Origin: CAWFGW01 sp963849955
Lineage (GTDB): Bacteria; Bacteroidota; Bacteroidia; Cytophagales; JAAEPT01
Direction: 5' to 3'
Length of the DNA: 64,000 nt
NCBI GenBank assembly: GCA_963849955.1
Contig: CAWKJU010000005.1
Location: 38,504 to 102,503 of the forward strand
The stretch's first letter is position 1. The number at the start of each line of letters is the position of its first letter. The position numbers were made by a program, and so were the translations under genes. Shown piece after piece: positions 18,520 through 27,587 of the stretch. The notes beneath the pieces were generated by a model that had not been told where the DNA came from, ran no database searches, and saw only the letters and a program-made list of their open reading frames with translations.

Positions 18520-19401
18520 ATGGATTTCATAGACTACTATAAAACATTAGGGGTAAGTAAAACAGCCACTACGGAAGAAATAAAAAAAGCTTACAAGAAG
18601 TTAGCACGAAAGCACCATCCTGATTTGAATCCAAATGATGCAAATGCTAAAGCTAACTTTCAAAAAATAAATGAAGCGAATAGTGTATTAAGCGACCCTG
18701 AAAAACGTAAAAAATACGATCAATATGGCAAAGACTGGCAACATGCTGATGAATTTGAAAAAGCAAAACGCAGCCAATCTTCAAATCCTCGAGGAGGTGC
18801 TTCAGGTTTTCGCGCACAAACTGGAAGTGACTATTCTGATTTTTTTGAGTCGATGTTTGGTGGCGCAACAGGTGGAGGTGGTCGCCAAGTGAAATTCAGA
18901 GGGCAAGATTTCCATGCAGAATTACAGCTTCAACTGTTAGATGCCTATAAAACGCACAAACAGACCCTAAGTGTAAATGGTAAAAACATTCGAATTACTA
19001 TTCCCGCAGGAATAGAAAACGGACAAACCATCAAGATTGCCAATTATGGGAGTCCTGGCATCAACGGTGGTCCCAATGGTGATTTATATATAACCTTCGC
19101 TATAGCAGAACATGCAGGGTTTAAGCGGGTTGAGAATAACTTATACACAACGGTAGATTTAAACTTGTACACTGCTGTATTAGGTGGAGAAATTACCATT
19201 GATACCCTCGATGGAAAAGTAAAACTGAAAGTACAGCCAGAAACACAAAATGGTACCCAAGTAAAGTTAAAAGGTAAAGGGTTTCCTGTCTATAAAAAGG
19301 ATGGGAGTTTCGGAGATTTATTTGTGACCTATAACATTCAAATTCCTACAAATTTAAGTGATCAACAAAAGGAATTATTTAAGCAATTGTCGAATAGTTA
19401 A
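18520..19401 (+). CDS. cbpA: Curved-DNA-binding J-domain co-chaperone CbpA
   Basis: 293 residues: J domain with HPD at 33-35, a Gly/Ser-rich linker (ASGFRAQTGSDYS, GGATGGGGRQ), then the two DnaJ C-terminal beta domains. The Cys-rich zinc module of DnaJ is absent, which makes it the CbpA class: a DnaK co-chaperone able to bind DNA. The downstream gene, 11 bases away, encodes a CbpM-type inhibitor, confirming the assignment. Confidence 0.9.
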   Translation: MDFIDYYKTLGVSKTATTEEIKKAYKKLARKHHPDLNPNDANAKANFQKINEANSVLSDPEKRKKYDQYGKDWQHADEFEKAKRSQSSNPRGGASGFRAQTGSDYSDFFESMFGGATGGGGRQVKFRGQDFHAELQLQLLDAYKTHKQTLSVNGKNIRITIPAGIENGQTIKIANYGSPGINGGPNGDLYITFAIAEHAGFKRVENNLYTTVDLNLYTAVLGGEITIDTLDGKVKLKVQPETQNGTQVKLKGKGFPVYKKDGSFGDLFVTYNIQIPTNLSDQQKELFKQLSNS

Positions 19402-19412
19402 AAAGTAATACC

Positions 19413-19703
19413 ATGAATTTAGAAAATCTAATATCAGTCGACCATTTTTGCACGAGTCATAACATTGAAATCACTTTTGTTAATTCATTGGAACAAAATG
19501 GATTAATTCAATTAGTTAGCATTGAAGAAAAGCCTTTTATCGAAGCAGATAAATTACCCGACTTGGAGAAGTTTGTCACTTATCATTATGAGTTGGAAAT
19601 TAATTTGGAAGGGATTGAGACTATTGTTCATTTATTAGGTAAAATAGAGCAGCTACAACTTGAAAATAGAGTCTTACGCAATAGGGTATCATCACACTCG
19701 TAG
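19413..19703 (+). CDS. cbpM: Chaperone modulator CbpM (MerR-like)
   Basis: 96 residues. A MerR-like winged fold (NLISVDHFCTSHNIEITFVNSLEQNGLIQL) is followed by a helical tail with leucine spacing (IVHLLGKIEQLQLENRVLRNRV). CbpM binds the J domain of CbpA and blocks both its co-chaperone and DNA-binding activities. Co-transcribed with cbpA. Confidence 0.85.
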   Translation: MNLENLISVDHFCTSHNIEITFVNSLEQNGLIQLVSIEEKPFIEADKLPDLEKFVTYHYELEINLEGIETIVHLLGKIEQLQLENRVLRNRVSSHS

Positions 19704-19975
19704 TGTTAAATAGTCAAAATGGCTGATGGTGTTATTTACTAATCCCCTTTAATAGTTGAATTATACTTATTATTTTTTTGGATAGTGGCAAAAGCCCAAT
19801 AAAGACCTGTTTAAGATGATTTTTTATTTGTACAGCCTCTATGGAATTAAAATTACTTAATACTAAAACGTTTATAAAGTAATATCTCACGTTCATAAAT
19901 TAGCTCTAACTGATTGGTGTATTTCAATGCATTTTTAATGCAAATAAATTCAATTTTTAACTAAACAACATCACA

Positions 19976-22147
19976 ATGAAAAAGACACTACTCAGTATTT
20001 TTGTAGCCTTATCTGGGGTTGCAGTGGCTCAAGAAAATGCAACCATGTTAGTTCCTCCAGAGGCACCTTATCAAAAAGAATTTGGTACAAGCATAGCAAT
20101 TGCTCCAAATAGCAGTAAGATAGCAATTGGCTCTGAATTTGGTAATCTTAGAGGTACCGTTTATTTATACAATTCTGACACATTTGATAAAAAACTTATT
20201 GGTTCTCAAATAGATGCTAATTCAATCAGGTTTGGAGAATCCGTAGCACTCAATGAAAAATTCCTTTTTGCAGGTGACTGGAGTTACCCGTTAAATGGGG
20301 GAAGTAACTACGGTAAAGTCCATATTTTCAAAGCTCCTAATAATGATGGTAACTTCAATACCACACCCATTCAAACGCTTACGGGCGCTGTAAATTATGG
20401 TAGGTTTGGAGATAAGGTTATAGTAAGAGGTAACTGGCTTGCAGTAGTATCAACGGGTACATCAAGTTCTATTTTTTTATACAAAGAAGAAGGACCAACA
20501 AACCAACCATGGGTGTTAAAACAACAGATTCAAATTAGTGATCTATATAATCAAGCTGTAGCTCTTGATGATAACCACCTTGTAGTAGGTACAAATGGTG
20601 AACTTCGAGTGTATCAGAAACAAGGCAATCAGTTTAACCATATCTACACTAGGGCTCAGGGTGCCCGACCAAGCTGGGCAACCACTGGTTATGGGGCTGG
20701 AGTAACAATCAACGATGGTAAAATAGTAATCGCTGATAAAGGTGCTGGTAAGGCTGAAGTGTTAACTGGCTGGGGTTCAAATTGGTCTTCTTTCGGTCAA
20801 TTGACGAGTCCGAATTATCCTACTGACAAATTTGGTGCTTCAATTGTGATTAAAGACAATTATATTATTCTATCAGATTATTTTGCGCCCAAAATTTATG
20901 TATTTGAAAAAAGTGGTAGCAATTATACTTTCAAACATGAATTAGGAATTGAACACGATTTAATTACTCGTAGTAAAGCTGGGGAAATTGCCATTAATAA
21001 TCAATCTGTATTGGTTGCAGCTACTCCCCATACAACTTTCCCTGGAGTTGCTAATTCGAGCGGATCAAGTTCGTCAGATAGAGGTACAGCTTTTATAGGC
21101 AATTTTTTCAACTTAGTAAAATCGGTGGGACAAGCGTATGAATACAATGACAATATCTACAACGCACAGCAAATTGAACTTTACCGTCCGGTAAAAGCAG
21201 CTATATCAAACGCTAATGACAACGATTATTATAAAGTAACGATTGCTGAAGCTCAAACAGTTAGCTTTGAATTGAGTAATCTACCAGCAGATTATGATAT
21301 TGCTATCTATCAATCAGCTTCAAATCAAATTCAAAGTAGTACCCTATATGGTTTACATAATGAATACACTGCTTTGTACTTAAATCCAGGTACTTATTAT
21401 GTGAAGGTATACTCAAAACAGGGTGCGGCTAATAGCACGCAACCTTATTCATTAGTGGTAAGAGGCTCAAATTGTGTAGAGTTTGTTGATTTAAATAACC
21501 ATAGTGCTCAGACGGCTATAAGCTTGGCTCAAACAGCTTCAGGGCTGTTGTTGGGTACTATTAAAGAAGTAGGTGAAGAAGATTGGTTTTCCTTCAATCA
21601 CTATAGTAGTTCAAATTTTCCTTATAAAATTGAAGTCTCTCTTTCGAATTTAATTGCTGATTTTGACATTTACTTGTATGATGAAAATTTATCAGAGATA
21701 GCTCGTTCATGGAATGGTGGTTATAGCAATGAGTTTATCAGTACTGGAGAAATGCCAACTGGAAAGTACTATGTTCGTGTGGATGGTTGGAGTTCAGCTA
21801 AAAGTGATCAATGTTATCATTTGAGTATAGAATCTACTTCAGTATCATCGGGTAGTTCTCGAGTTTCCAGTGAGACCACCACTACTAAAAAAGAAGCATT
21901 AGGTTTAATTGCCTACCCTAACTATTTCCAGAATGGAAAAGAAGTAATGGTTAGCTTAGAGTGTGGAGAAGTGAAAATACCGAGTACACGAATTAAATTG
22001 CTTCAATCGGGTACTTCAGAAACGATATGGGAAGAAAATGTAAATGTGGTAAATGGTAAAGCGACAATTAATTTACCTGCCATGAGTCCAGGACTCTACT
22101 TATTGTATTCTCCAGATTTAGGTAATACAAAAATAGTGGTGCAATAA
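19976..22147 (+). CDS. Secreted beta-propeller (FG-GAP-like) protein with two PPC domains and C-terminal sorting domain
   Basis: 723 residues: signal peptide (ending VAVAQ), then about 350 residues of propeller-like repeats in which FG/YG pairs recur (KEFGTSIAIAP, IRFGESVALN, GRFGDKVIVRG, DKFGASIVIKD). Two pre-peptidase C-terminal domains follow (about 400-500 and 515-620; each has a D..D/EDWY-like strand, DFDI/DYDI, and GTYYVKV/GKYYVRV). It ends in a divergent T9SS type A-like domain (AYPNYFQNGKE to KIVVQ). No protease domain is present, so it is a surface or secreted binding/adhesion protein rather than an enzyme. Monocistronic, with a strong terminator. Confidence 0.82.
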   Translation: MKKTLLSIFVALSGVAVAQENATMLVPPEAPYQKEFGTSIAIAPNSSKIAIGSEFGNLRGTVYLYNSDTFDKKLIGSQIDANSIRFGESVALNEKFLFAGDWSYPLNGGSNYGKVHIFKAPNNDGNFNTTPIQTLTGAVNYGRFGDKVIVRGNWLAVVSTGTSSSIFLYKEEGPTNQPWVLKQQIQISDLYNQAVALDDNHLVVGTNGELRVYQKQGNQFNHIYTRAQGARPSWATTGYGAGVTINDGKIVIADKGAGKAEVLTGWGSNWSSFGQLTSPNYPTDKFGASIVIKDNYIILSDYFAPKIYVFEKSGSNYTFKHELGIEHDLITRSKAGEIAINNQSVLVAATPHTTFPGVANSSGSSSSDRGTAFIGNFFNLVKSVGQAYEYNDNIYNAQQIELYRPVKAAISNANDNDYYKVTIAEAQTVSFELSNLPADYDIAIYQSASNQIQSSTLYGLHNEYTALYLNPGTYYVKVYSKQGAANSTQPYSLVVRGSNCVEFVDLNNHSAQTAISLAQTASGLLLGTIKEVGEEDWFSFNHYSSSNFPYKIEVSLSNLIADFDIYLYDENLSEIARSWNGGYSNEFISTGEMPTGKYYVRVDGWSSAKSDQCYHLSIESTSVSSGSSRVSSETTTTKKEALGLIAYPNYFQNGKEVMVSLECGEVKIPSTRIKLLQSGTSETIWEENVNVVNGKATINLPAMSPGLYLLYSPDLGNTKIVVQ

Positions 22148-22158
22148 ATAATCTAACA

Positions 22159-22192
22159 AAAAAGGTGTTAAACATTTGTTTAACACCTTTTT
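22159..22192 (+). terminator. Intrinsic terminator
   Basis: A 15-bp stem (AAAAAGGTGTTAAAC with GTTTAACACCTTTTT) and 4-base loop just after the propeller gene; symmetric, so it may also serve the convergent phosphatase gene. Confidence 0.88.
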
Positions 22193-22253
22193 CATTTCAT
22201 AGTATATTTTGTTGTGATTTTTTTATAATCATTATTTAGCAATTTTAAGTTGA

Positions 22254-23636
22254 TTACACTTCAATACCAACAACTAATACATCATCGGTTTGGGGAATAT
22301 CACCTTTCCAGTCATTAAACTCTTTTGCTAATAAGTCATATTGCTCATGCATCGGTACGGTAGAGGTACTCACTAAAAACTCTCTATATCGTTTGGTGTA
22401 GTACTTTTCATTTAATTTTCCTCCAAATTGATCTTGAAAACCATCAGAAAAAATATAGTATTTATCACCTTTGACCGCGTCAAGTTCATGAGTTTCAAAT
22501 GTTTTTTTTGTATTAAAGAGGGTTTTTCCAATTGAATTTCGAGATCCTTTGATGACAGTCACTTCACCATCTCTAATCTTATATAAAGGATTTTTAGCAG
22601 CAGAAAAGTATATTTTATTCTCGTTGAAGGTTAAGATACTTATGTCCATTCCGTCACTGATATTTGCAGTATCTGCTTTTTCTGAAGAAAAGCTTTTTAT
22701 CACCGCATCATCTAATAATTCAAGAATTGCGCTGGGAGTATAAATGTTTTTTTGGGCAACTATATCATTGAGAAGGGCACATCCTAAAACGGTAGTTAGC
22801 GCTCCTGGGACGCCATGACCCGTACAGTCAGCAGCTACAATTACTTTGGTGTTTGTTTCCTGATCTGCGTAAAACCAATAAAAATCGCCACTTAAAATAT
22901 CCTTTGGTCTGAAAAAGGCGAAGGAGTTGTCAAAAAATTCGACTAAATCATTTTCTTCCCCTAAAATGGCATGCTGTATTCGTTGAGCATAGCGAATACT
23001 GGAAGTGATTTGTTTATTCGTAGCTTCAACCAGATTTTTTTGTACAATTAATTCCTCATTGATTTCTTCTACTTGTAGTCTAGCTGTTATTTCTTTAACA
23101 GTTAAATCATAGCGGGTTCGGATTAATATGAACATGAAAAGACCCACTGCAATTAATAATAAACCACCGTTGAGTAAGAATGTATTAAAATTAATTTCGG
23201 GGTTCAAAAAAATAAAAAAGGAAGAAACAAGTGCAGAAGCAGAGATGACCAATGCTGACATTTTCCAACTCCATAGTATAAACATGCCACCAGCGATAAA
23301 CAGGGCCATATAATTAAGGCAATGACCGAGGATATGCTCACTTGAGATTAGACCAAACGTGTATGCGTTTTGTAATGAAATAAGCGTAAATGGAATAAAA
23401 ATCAAAACGGTGTTAGTCTTAATTTTTAATTGTGTTCTTAATTTGAGAATAGCAAAAGTTATTGCTGCAATTGATAAACGGATGATTAAAAGTTGTGTAG
23501 ATGAATCCGGTATATTAATGTAGTCAGTAATAGCAAAAAAAGGATCAAATATAATCGCAATCCACGCCCCAAGAACGTGGTACTTTTCCGCTGATTTTTC
23601 TAATTCAGCATTGATTTTTTCTTCTCGTTGTCTCAA
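22254..23636 (-). CDS. Membrane PP2C/SpoIIE-type serine phosphatase
   Basis: 460 residues: about six TM helices in residues 20-180, a short coiled coil (EITARLQVEEINEELIVQKN), then a SpoIIE domain. The domain shows IQHAILG, FRPKDILSGDFYWF, VAADCTGHGVPGA (metal Asp near 270) and a final TDDVLVVGIEV, the PP2C metal-binding pattern. Such phosphatases dephosphorylate STAS-domain antagonists in partner-switching systems. A STAS protein is encoded at 60214, 37 kb away, and could be its substrate (inference). Confidence 0.85.
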   Translation of the reverse strand: MRQREEKINAELEKSAEKYHVLGAWIAIIFDPFFAITDYINIPDSSTQLLIIRLSIAAITFAILKLRTQLKIKTNTVLIFIPFTLISLQNAYTFGLISSEHILGHCLNYMALFIAGGMFILWSWKMSALVISASALVSSFFIFLNPEINFNTFLLNGGLLLIAVGLFMFILIRTRYDLTVKEITARLQVEEINEELIVQKNLVEATNKQITSSIRYAQRIQHAILGEENDLVEFFDNSFAFFRPKDILSGDFYWFYADQETNTKVIVAADCTGHGVPGALTTVLGCALLNDIVAQKNIYTPSAILELLDDAVIKSFSSEKADTANISDGMDISILTFNENKIYFSAAKNPLYKIRDGEVTVIKGSRNSIGKTLFNTKKTFETHELDAVKGDKYYIFSDGFQDQFGGKLNEKYYTKRYREFLVSTSTVPMHEQYDLLAKEFNDWKGDIPQTDDVLVVGIEV

Positions 23637-23812
23637 TTATCTTTTAAGTTAGATGGTATTAATGTTATAAACATGTTTCAACTCCTATTCAATATAATCA
23701 ATTCCTGTAAGAAATAAGCGGAGGATTATTAAAGTCTTAAACTAGTTTTAGCAAATTTTGTTTGGTTTGAATGACTAATTTTAATGAACATCGTAATGCG
23801 ATTTAAACAAAA

Positions 23813-23839
23813 AAGACGAAGCCATAATGGCTTCGTCTT
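23813..23839 (-). terminator. Terminator of lysC
   Basis: A 12-bp perfect stem (AAGACGAAGCCA) with 3-base loop; on the minus strand it is followed by a T-rich run (CTTTTTTG), 27 bases after the lysC stop. Confidence 0.85.
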
Positions 23840-23865
23840 GTTCTTATTTTAAAGTAGTTAAACAA

Positions 23866-25182
23866 TTAAAGACCAAACACGTCTTTATTAATTGCCTTTA
23901 ATGCAGCGGTTTTGTCTTGTGTTTTAACTACCACTGACACATTGTAGTTGCTTCCTCCAAACGAGATCATACGTAGTGGAATGTTGTGAAGAGCCGTTAC
24001 CACCTTACCTAAAATACCTTTATTTTGTTTGAAGTTACCTACTACGCAAACAATAGATTGATCGCTGTCAACTTCTACATAACTAAACTTCTCAAGTTCT
24101 TCACGAATTAACTTAAGCTGAGAGTCATCATCAATCGTTAATGAAACGGCAATTTCAGACGTAGTAATCATGTCAACTGGGGTACGGTGTTTTTCAAAAA
24201 TCTCAAACACTTTTCTTAAGAAGCCATAAGCTAATAGCATGCGGCTAGACTTAATTTTGATAGCCGTAATATTGTCTTTTGCAGCAACAGCTTTTACCTC
24301 TTCTTTACCTGAAGCAGTAGAGATAACAGTACCATGTGCTTCAGGCTGCATGGTATTTAACAATTTAACAGGAATATTTTTTACCTGAGCAGGTCGAATT
24401 GTTGCAGGGTGAAGTATTTTTGCTCCGAAATAGGCTAATTCAGCCGCCTCATCAAAGGAGAGTTGTGCAATAGGATAGGTTTTGTCAACCACACGAGGAT
24501 CGTTGTTGTGCATGCCGTCAATATCCGTCCATATTTGTACTTCAGTTGCATCACCAGCGGCACCAACCAGTGAAGCGGTGTAATCACTGCCACCTCTTTT
24601 TAGGTTATCTACCTCATTCAAATGGTTCATGCAGATGTATCCTTGAGTAATGTAAATAGTTGTTTCAGGTTTTTCAGCTAAGATAGCTTTTAGTTTGTTG
24701 GAAATCGCTGACAATTCTGGTTCATCGTCCGCATCGATACTCATGAAATCTAATGCCCATAATAATTCAGATTTCACGCCTTTTTCTGTTAGGAAATGCT
24801 GGAAAAGTTGGGTAGAAATCAGTTCGCCTTGTGCTAACATCAACCGCTCTTCCACGTCTGTGAAATCGGAATCCAACACATTTCTGATGATGGTAAACTG
24901 TGTTTCTATAACTTCCTTACCTTTCTGCTTTCCAGCTGGGGTAGAGTAGAGGTTATCGATGAACTCTTCATATTTGGTGAATAATGCTTCGATTTGATTT
25001 GAAGCATTTATTTTATCTTTTTTATATAAAGCTTCATTGATTTGAACTAATGAGTTAGTCGTGCCTGAAACGGCTGATAATACGACTATCTTTTGATCAT
25101 TATCTTTTGTAATCAAGTCTTTAACTTGATTCATTCTCTCTGGACTTCCTACTGAAGTACCTCCAAATTTTAAAATCTTCAT
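23866..25182 (-). CDS. lysC: Aspartate kinase
   Basis: 438 residues, monofunctional. The N-terminal kinase domain has KFGGTSVG at 5-12, and a WTDIDGMHNNDPRV segment with the ATP/aspartate-binding motif, then FDEAAELAYFGAKILHP near 245-260. Two ACT domains follow (about 300-438). It phosphorylates aspartate, the first step to lysine/diaminopimelate, threonine and methionine; the ACT pair suggests feedback inhibition. Starts 22 bases after ribH and is likely co-transcribed with it. Confidence 0.95.
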   Translation of the reverse strand: MKILKFGGTSVGSPERMNQVKDLITKDNDQKIVVLSAVSGTTNSLVQINEALYKKDKINASNQIEALFTKYEEFIDNLYSTPAGKQKGKEVIETQFTIIRNVLDSDFTDVEERLMLAQGELISTQLFQHFLTEKGVKSELLWALDFMSIDADDEPELSAISNKLKAILAEKPETTIYITQGYICMNHLNEVDNLKRGGSDYTASLVGAAGDATEVQIWTDIDGMHNNDPRVVDKTYPIAQLSFDEAAELAYFGAKILHPATIRPAQVKNIPVKLLNTMQPEAHGTVISTASGKEEVKAVAAKDNITAIKIKSSRMLLAYGFLRKVFEIFEKHRTPVDMITTSEIAVSLTIDDDSQLKLIREELEKFSYVEVDSDQSIVCVVGNFKQNKGILGKVVTALHNIPLRMISFGGSNYNVSVVVKTQDKTAALKAINKDVFGL

Positions 25183-25204
25183 ATCGAATAGTTCTTTCTA
25201 ATTC

Positions 25205-25681
25205 TTAAAATCCTAACATTTTTATTGCGGTAATGGCTGCTTCATCGCCTTTGTTACCATGTTTTCCCCCAGCTCGGTCAAGCGCTTGTTGTTGCGTGTT
25301 TGGCGTTAAGACACCAAATATGACAGGCTTGTTGTATTTTAATCCCACTTGAGTAATTCCGTGTGCGACAGCATCACAAATAAAATCAAAGTGTTTAGTG
25401 TCTCCTTGCACCACACAGCCGATGCATATGACCGCATCAATCGCTGATTTTTCTGCCAACCATTGTGCACCAAGACTCAATTCAAAACTTCCTGGAACTG
25501 TTTTTTTAATAATATTATCCTTTTTTGCTCCGTGTTTTATGAGTGTGGTCAGGGCTCCATTGTAGAGTGCCTCGGTTACTTCAGCATTCCATTCTGAAAC
25601 TACCAGTGCAAATGTTTTAGTTGAAATGTCTGTGATATTCTTGCCTGAATATTCACTTAGACTTTTATTGCTTGATGCCAT
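25205..25681 (-). CDS. ribH: 6,7-dimethyl-8-ribityllumazine synthase
   Basis: 158 residues. It shows the lumazine synthase motifs VVSEWNAEVTEALYNGA, the GSFELSLGAQWL loop, the IGCVVQGDTKHFDFI substrate site and PVIFGVLTPNTQQQALDRAGGKHGNKG. It catalyses the penultimate step of riboflavin synthesis. Full length. Upstream TPR gene is separated by a hairpin, so ribH-lysC probably have their own promoter. Confidence 0.96.
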   Translation of the reverse strand: MASSNKSLSEYSGKNITDISTKTFALVVSEWNAEVTEALYNGALTTLIKHGAKKDNIIKKTVPGSFELSLGAQWLAEKSAIDAVICIGCVVQGDTKHFDFICDAVAHGITQVGLKYNKPVIFGVLTPNTQQQALDRAGGKHGNKGDEAAITAIKMLGF

Positions 25682-25715
25682 CGTTTTTATTAATGAACCC
25701 TATTTAAAATAAAAA

Positions 25716-25742
25716 AGGATAAAACCTTTGGGGTCTTATCCT
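25716..25742 (-). terminator. Hairpin between TPR gene and ribH
   Basis: An 11-bp stem with one mismatch (AGGATAAAACC against GGTCTTATCCT), followed on the minus strand by TTTTTTATTTT. Confidence 0.65.
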
Positions 25743-25766
25743 AATTTCTTGTGAGTGATTGAGATA

Positions 25767-26478
25767 TTACCCTTTTGACACTAATAACTGAGCTTTAACC
25801 TTTGCCTTGTTTTTCTTGGCATTAGTCACTTCAGTTGCCTTAGGGAATTTCGTCTTCTAATGTTTCGTAGGTTTTCACGGCTTCCGCTAATTTGCCATTT
25901 AGCTCTTGAGCTAAAGCAAGTTTGAGCATATAACGTGGTGTATACGATTTGTTTTGTTTGTAATCAACAGCTTTTTGATAGTATTCAATGGCACTTGAAA
26001 GTTCTCCTTTCTCCAGGTAAGCATCGCCAATTAAACTATATGCTCTTGCTTGAACTAATAAATCAGACGATTCAAATTTTTTTAAACTTTCAATTGCTTG
26101 ATCAAATTCACCTTTTTTCAAGAAAGCCACACCAGCATAGAAGTTAGCTAAGTTGCCTGCCTTGGTCCCAGAGTAGTCTTCCGCTACATCCAACACACCA
26201 GGTGCACCATTGCTACCATTGAGAACAGCATCCAATGAATCTTGTTCGTAATAGTATTGTGCTGGATAAAGTTCTAATTGAGCTTCAAATTCCTTTTCAC
26301 CAGAAGATGAGCCAAAGTAGACTGCTGCGACAATAGCCACTGCAATTACTGCAATAGCACCACCAATGATTGTTTTGTTTTTCTTTACAAACTCTTCGGA
26401 TTTATTTATTTGTTCCGCGAGTGCTTCTGGATCTTCTATTAGATCCATTCCTTTTTTATCTTGTTCCTTAGCCATCAA
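25767..26478 (-). CDS. TPR-repeat inner-membrane protein (YfgM-like), C-terminus frameshifted
   Basis: One N-terminal TM segment (IIGGAIAVIAVAIVAAVYFG, about 39-58), then two or three TPR-like repeats (YAGVAFLKKGEFDQAIESL, YSLIGDAYLEKGELSSAIEYY). The ORF stops at 25840 after LEDEIP. A one-base shift in an A run near 25850 continues FPKATEVTNAKKNKAKV, the usual end of this family, to a stop at 25767. I read it as one about 236-residue gene with a sequence error. It probably assists envelope protein folding. Stop overlaps nothing; pdhA ends 4 bases upstream of its start. Confidence 0.75.
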
Positions 26479-26481
26479 AAA

Positions 26482-27528
26482 TTAGTCTTGTGTAAATGGA
26501 TAATCCGCTTGATCGTAAATATCAGTATATATTTGATCAACATCAGGGAAAGGTGATTCTTCAGCGAACTTCACTGATTTTAATACTCTTTCCTTAATTT
26601 TTTTGTCAATATCAGTCAATTGTGCTTCAGTAGCATACTTTTGTTCTAGTATAACTTTTCTTACTTGCTCAATTGGATCTTGTAGTTTATATTCTTCTAA
26701 CTCCTCTTTTGTTCTATACTTTGCAGGGTCAGACATGGAGTGTCCTTTGTAACGATAAGTATTGAATTCTAATAGGGTAGGACCTTCGCCTGATCTTGCT
26801 CTTTTTGCAGCGCGTTCAACAGCTAAATGTACTTCTTCTACTGACATTGCGTCAACTGGTTCTGAAGGCATGTCATAAGAAAGACCTAGTTTGTATAGCT
26901 CAGTAACGTTAGAGGTTCTCTTTACAGAAGTACCCATTGCATATTGATTGTTTTCAATTACAAATATTACAGGAATCTTCCAGGTCATAGCCATGTTCAA
27001 AGCTTCGTGAAAAGCACCTTGACGAACAGCACCGTCACCGATGTAGCAAATAGCTAAGTTGTCAGTTCCTTTATATTTTTCAGCGAATCCAAGTCCAGCA
27101 CCTAATGGAATTTGTCCACCTACGATACCATGACCACCCACGAAACCAACTTCTTTGTCAAAAATGTGCATTGATCCACCTTTACCTTTCGTAGTTCCAG
27201 TAGATTTACCATACATTTCTGCTAAAATTGCATCAGGGTTAGTACCTAACGCAAGGGGAATTCCATGATCACGGTAGGATGTGATATATTTATCACCTTT
27301 TTTTAAGGCACTTACAGCACCCGAAGAACACGCTTCCTGTCCTATATACAAATGACAAAAGCCTTTGATTTTTTGTTGACCGTACAATTGGCCGCACTTT
27401 TCTTCAAATCTTCTTTGAAGTAACATGCTCTCGAACCAATACATGTACGTCTCTTTTGAAAACTTCTTTGCAGAAGTTACTTTTGTCTTAGATGAAGTTT
27501 TAGTAGATTTCGTTTTGTCACTAGCCAT
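26482..27528 (-). CDS. pdhA: Pyruvate dehydrogenase E1 component subunit alpha
   Basis: About 348 residues. It has the thiamine-diphosphate motif GDGAVRQGAFHEALNMA ending in NNQYAMG, the phospho-loop YKGHSMSDPAKYRTKEE, and the E1-alpha core (GGSMHIF, GGHGIVGGQIPLGAG). With E1-beta and E2/E3 it converts pyruvate to acetyl-CoA. I chose the start MASDKTKST at 27528 rather than the longer ORF from 27576, because a TATGTTTG -7 element sits at 27554-27561, inside the longer version. The N-terminal Lys/Ser/Thr-rich stretch is an extension before the core. No E1-beta gene is next to it. Confidence 0.93.
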   Translation of the reverse strand: MASDKTKSTKTSSKTKVTSAKKFSKETYMYWFESMLLQRRFEEKCGQLYGQQKIKGFCHLYIGQEACSSGAVSALKKGDKYITSYRDHGIPLALGTNPDAILAEMYGKSTGTTKGKGGSMHIFDKEVGFVGGHGIVGGQIPLGAGLGFAEKYKGTDNLAICYIGDGAVRQGAFHEALNMAMTWKIPVIFVIENNQYAMGTSVKRTSNVTELYKLGLSYDMPSEPVDAMSVEEVHLAVERAAKRARSGEGPTLLEFNTYRYKGHSMSDPAKYRTKEELEEYKLQDPIEQVRKVILEQKYATEAQLTDIDKKIKERVLKSVKFAEESPFPDVDQIYTDIYDQADYPFTQD

Positions 27529-27553
27529 CTTGCACATTAATTTTTGCCGGCTA

Positions 27554-27584
27554 CAAACATAATTAAAACAATTCAATATAGAAA
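27554..27584 (-). promoter_or_regulatory. Probable pdhA promoter
   Basis: On the minus strand, TATGTTTG (27561-27554) fits TAnnTTTG; a TTTC lies 19 bases upstream, one mismatch from the TTTG element. It places the transcript start near 27547, about 20 bases before the chosen pdhA ATG. Confidence 0.55.
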
Positions 27585-27587
27585 TTA

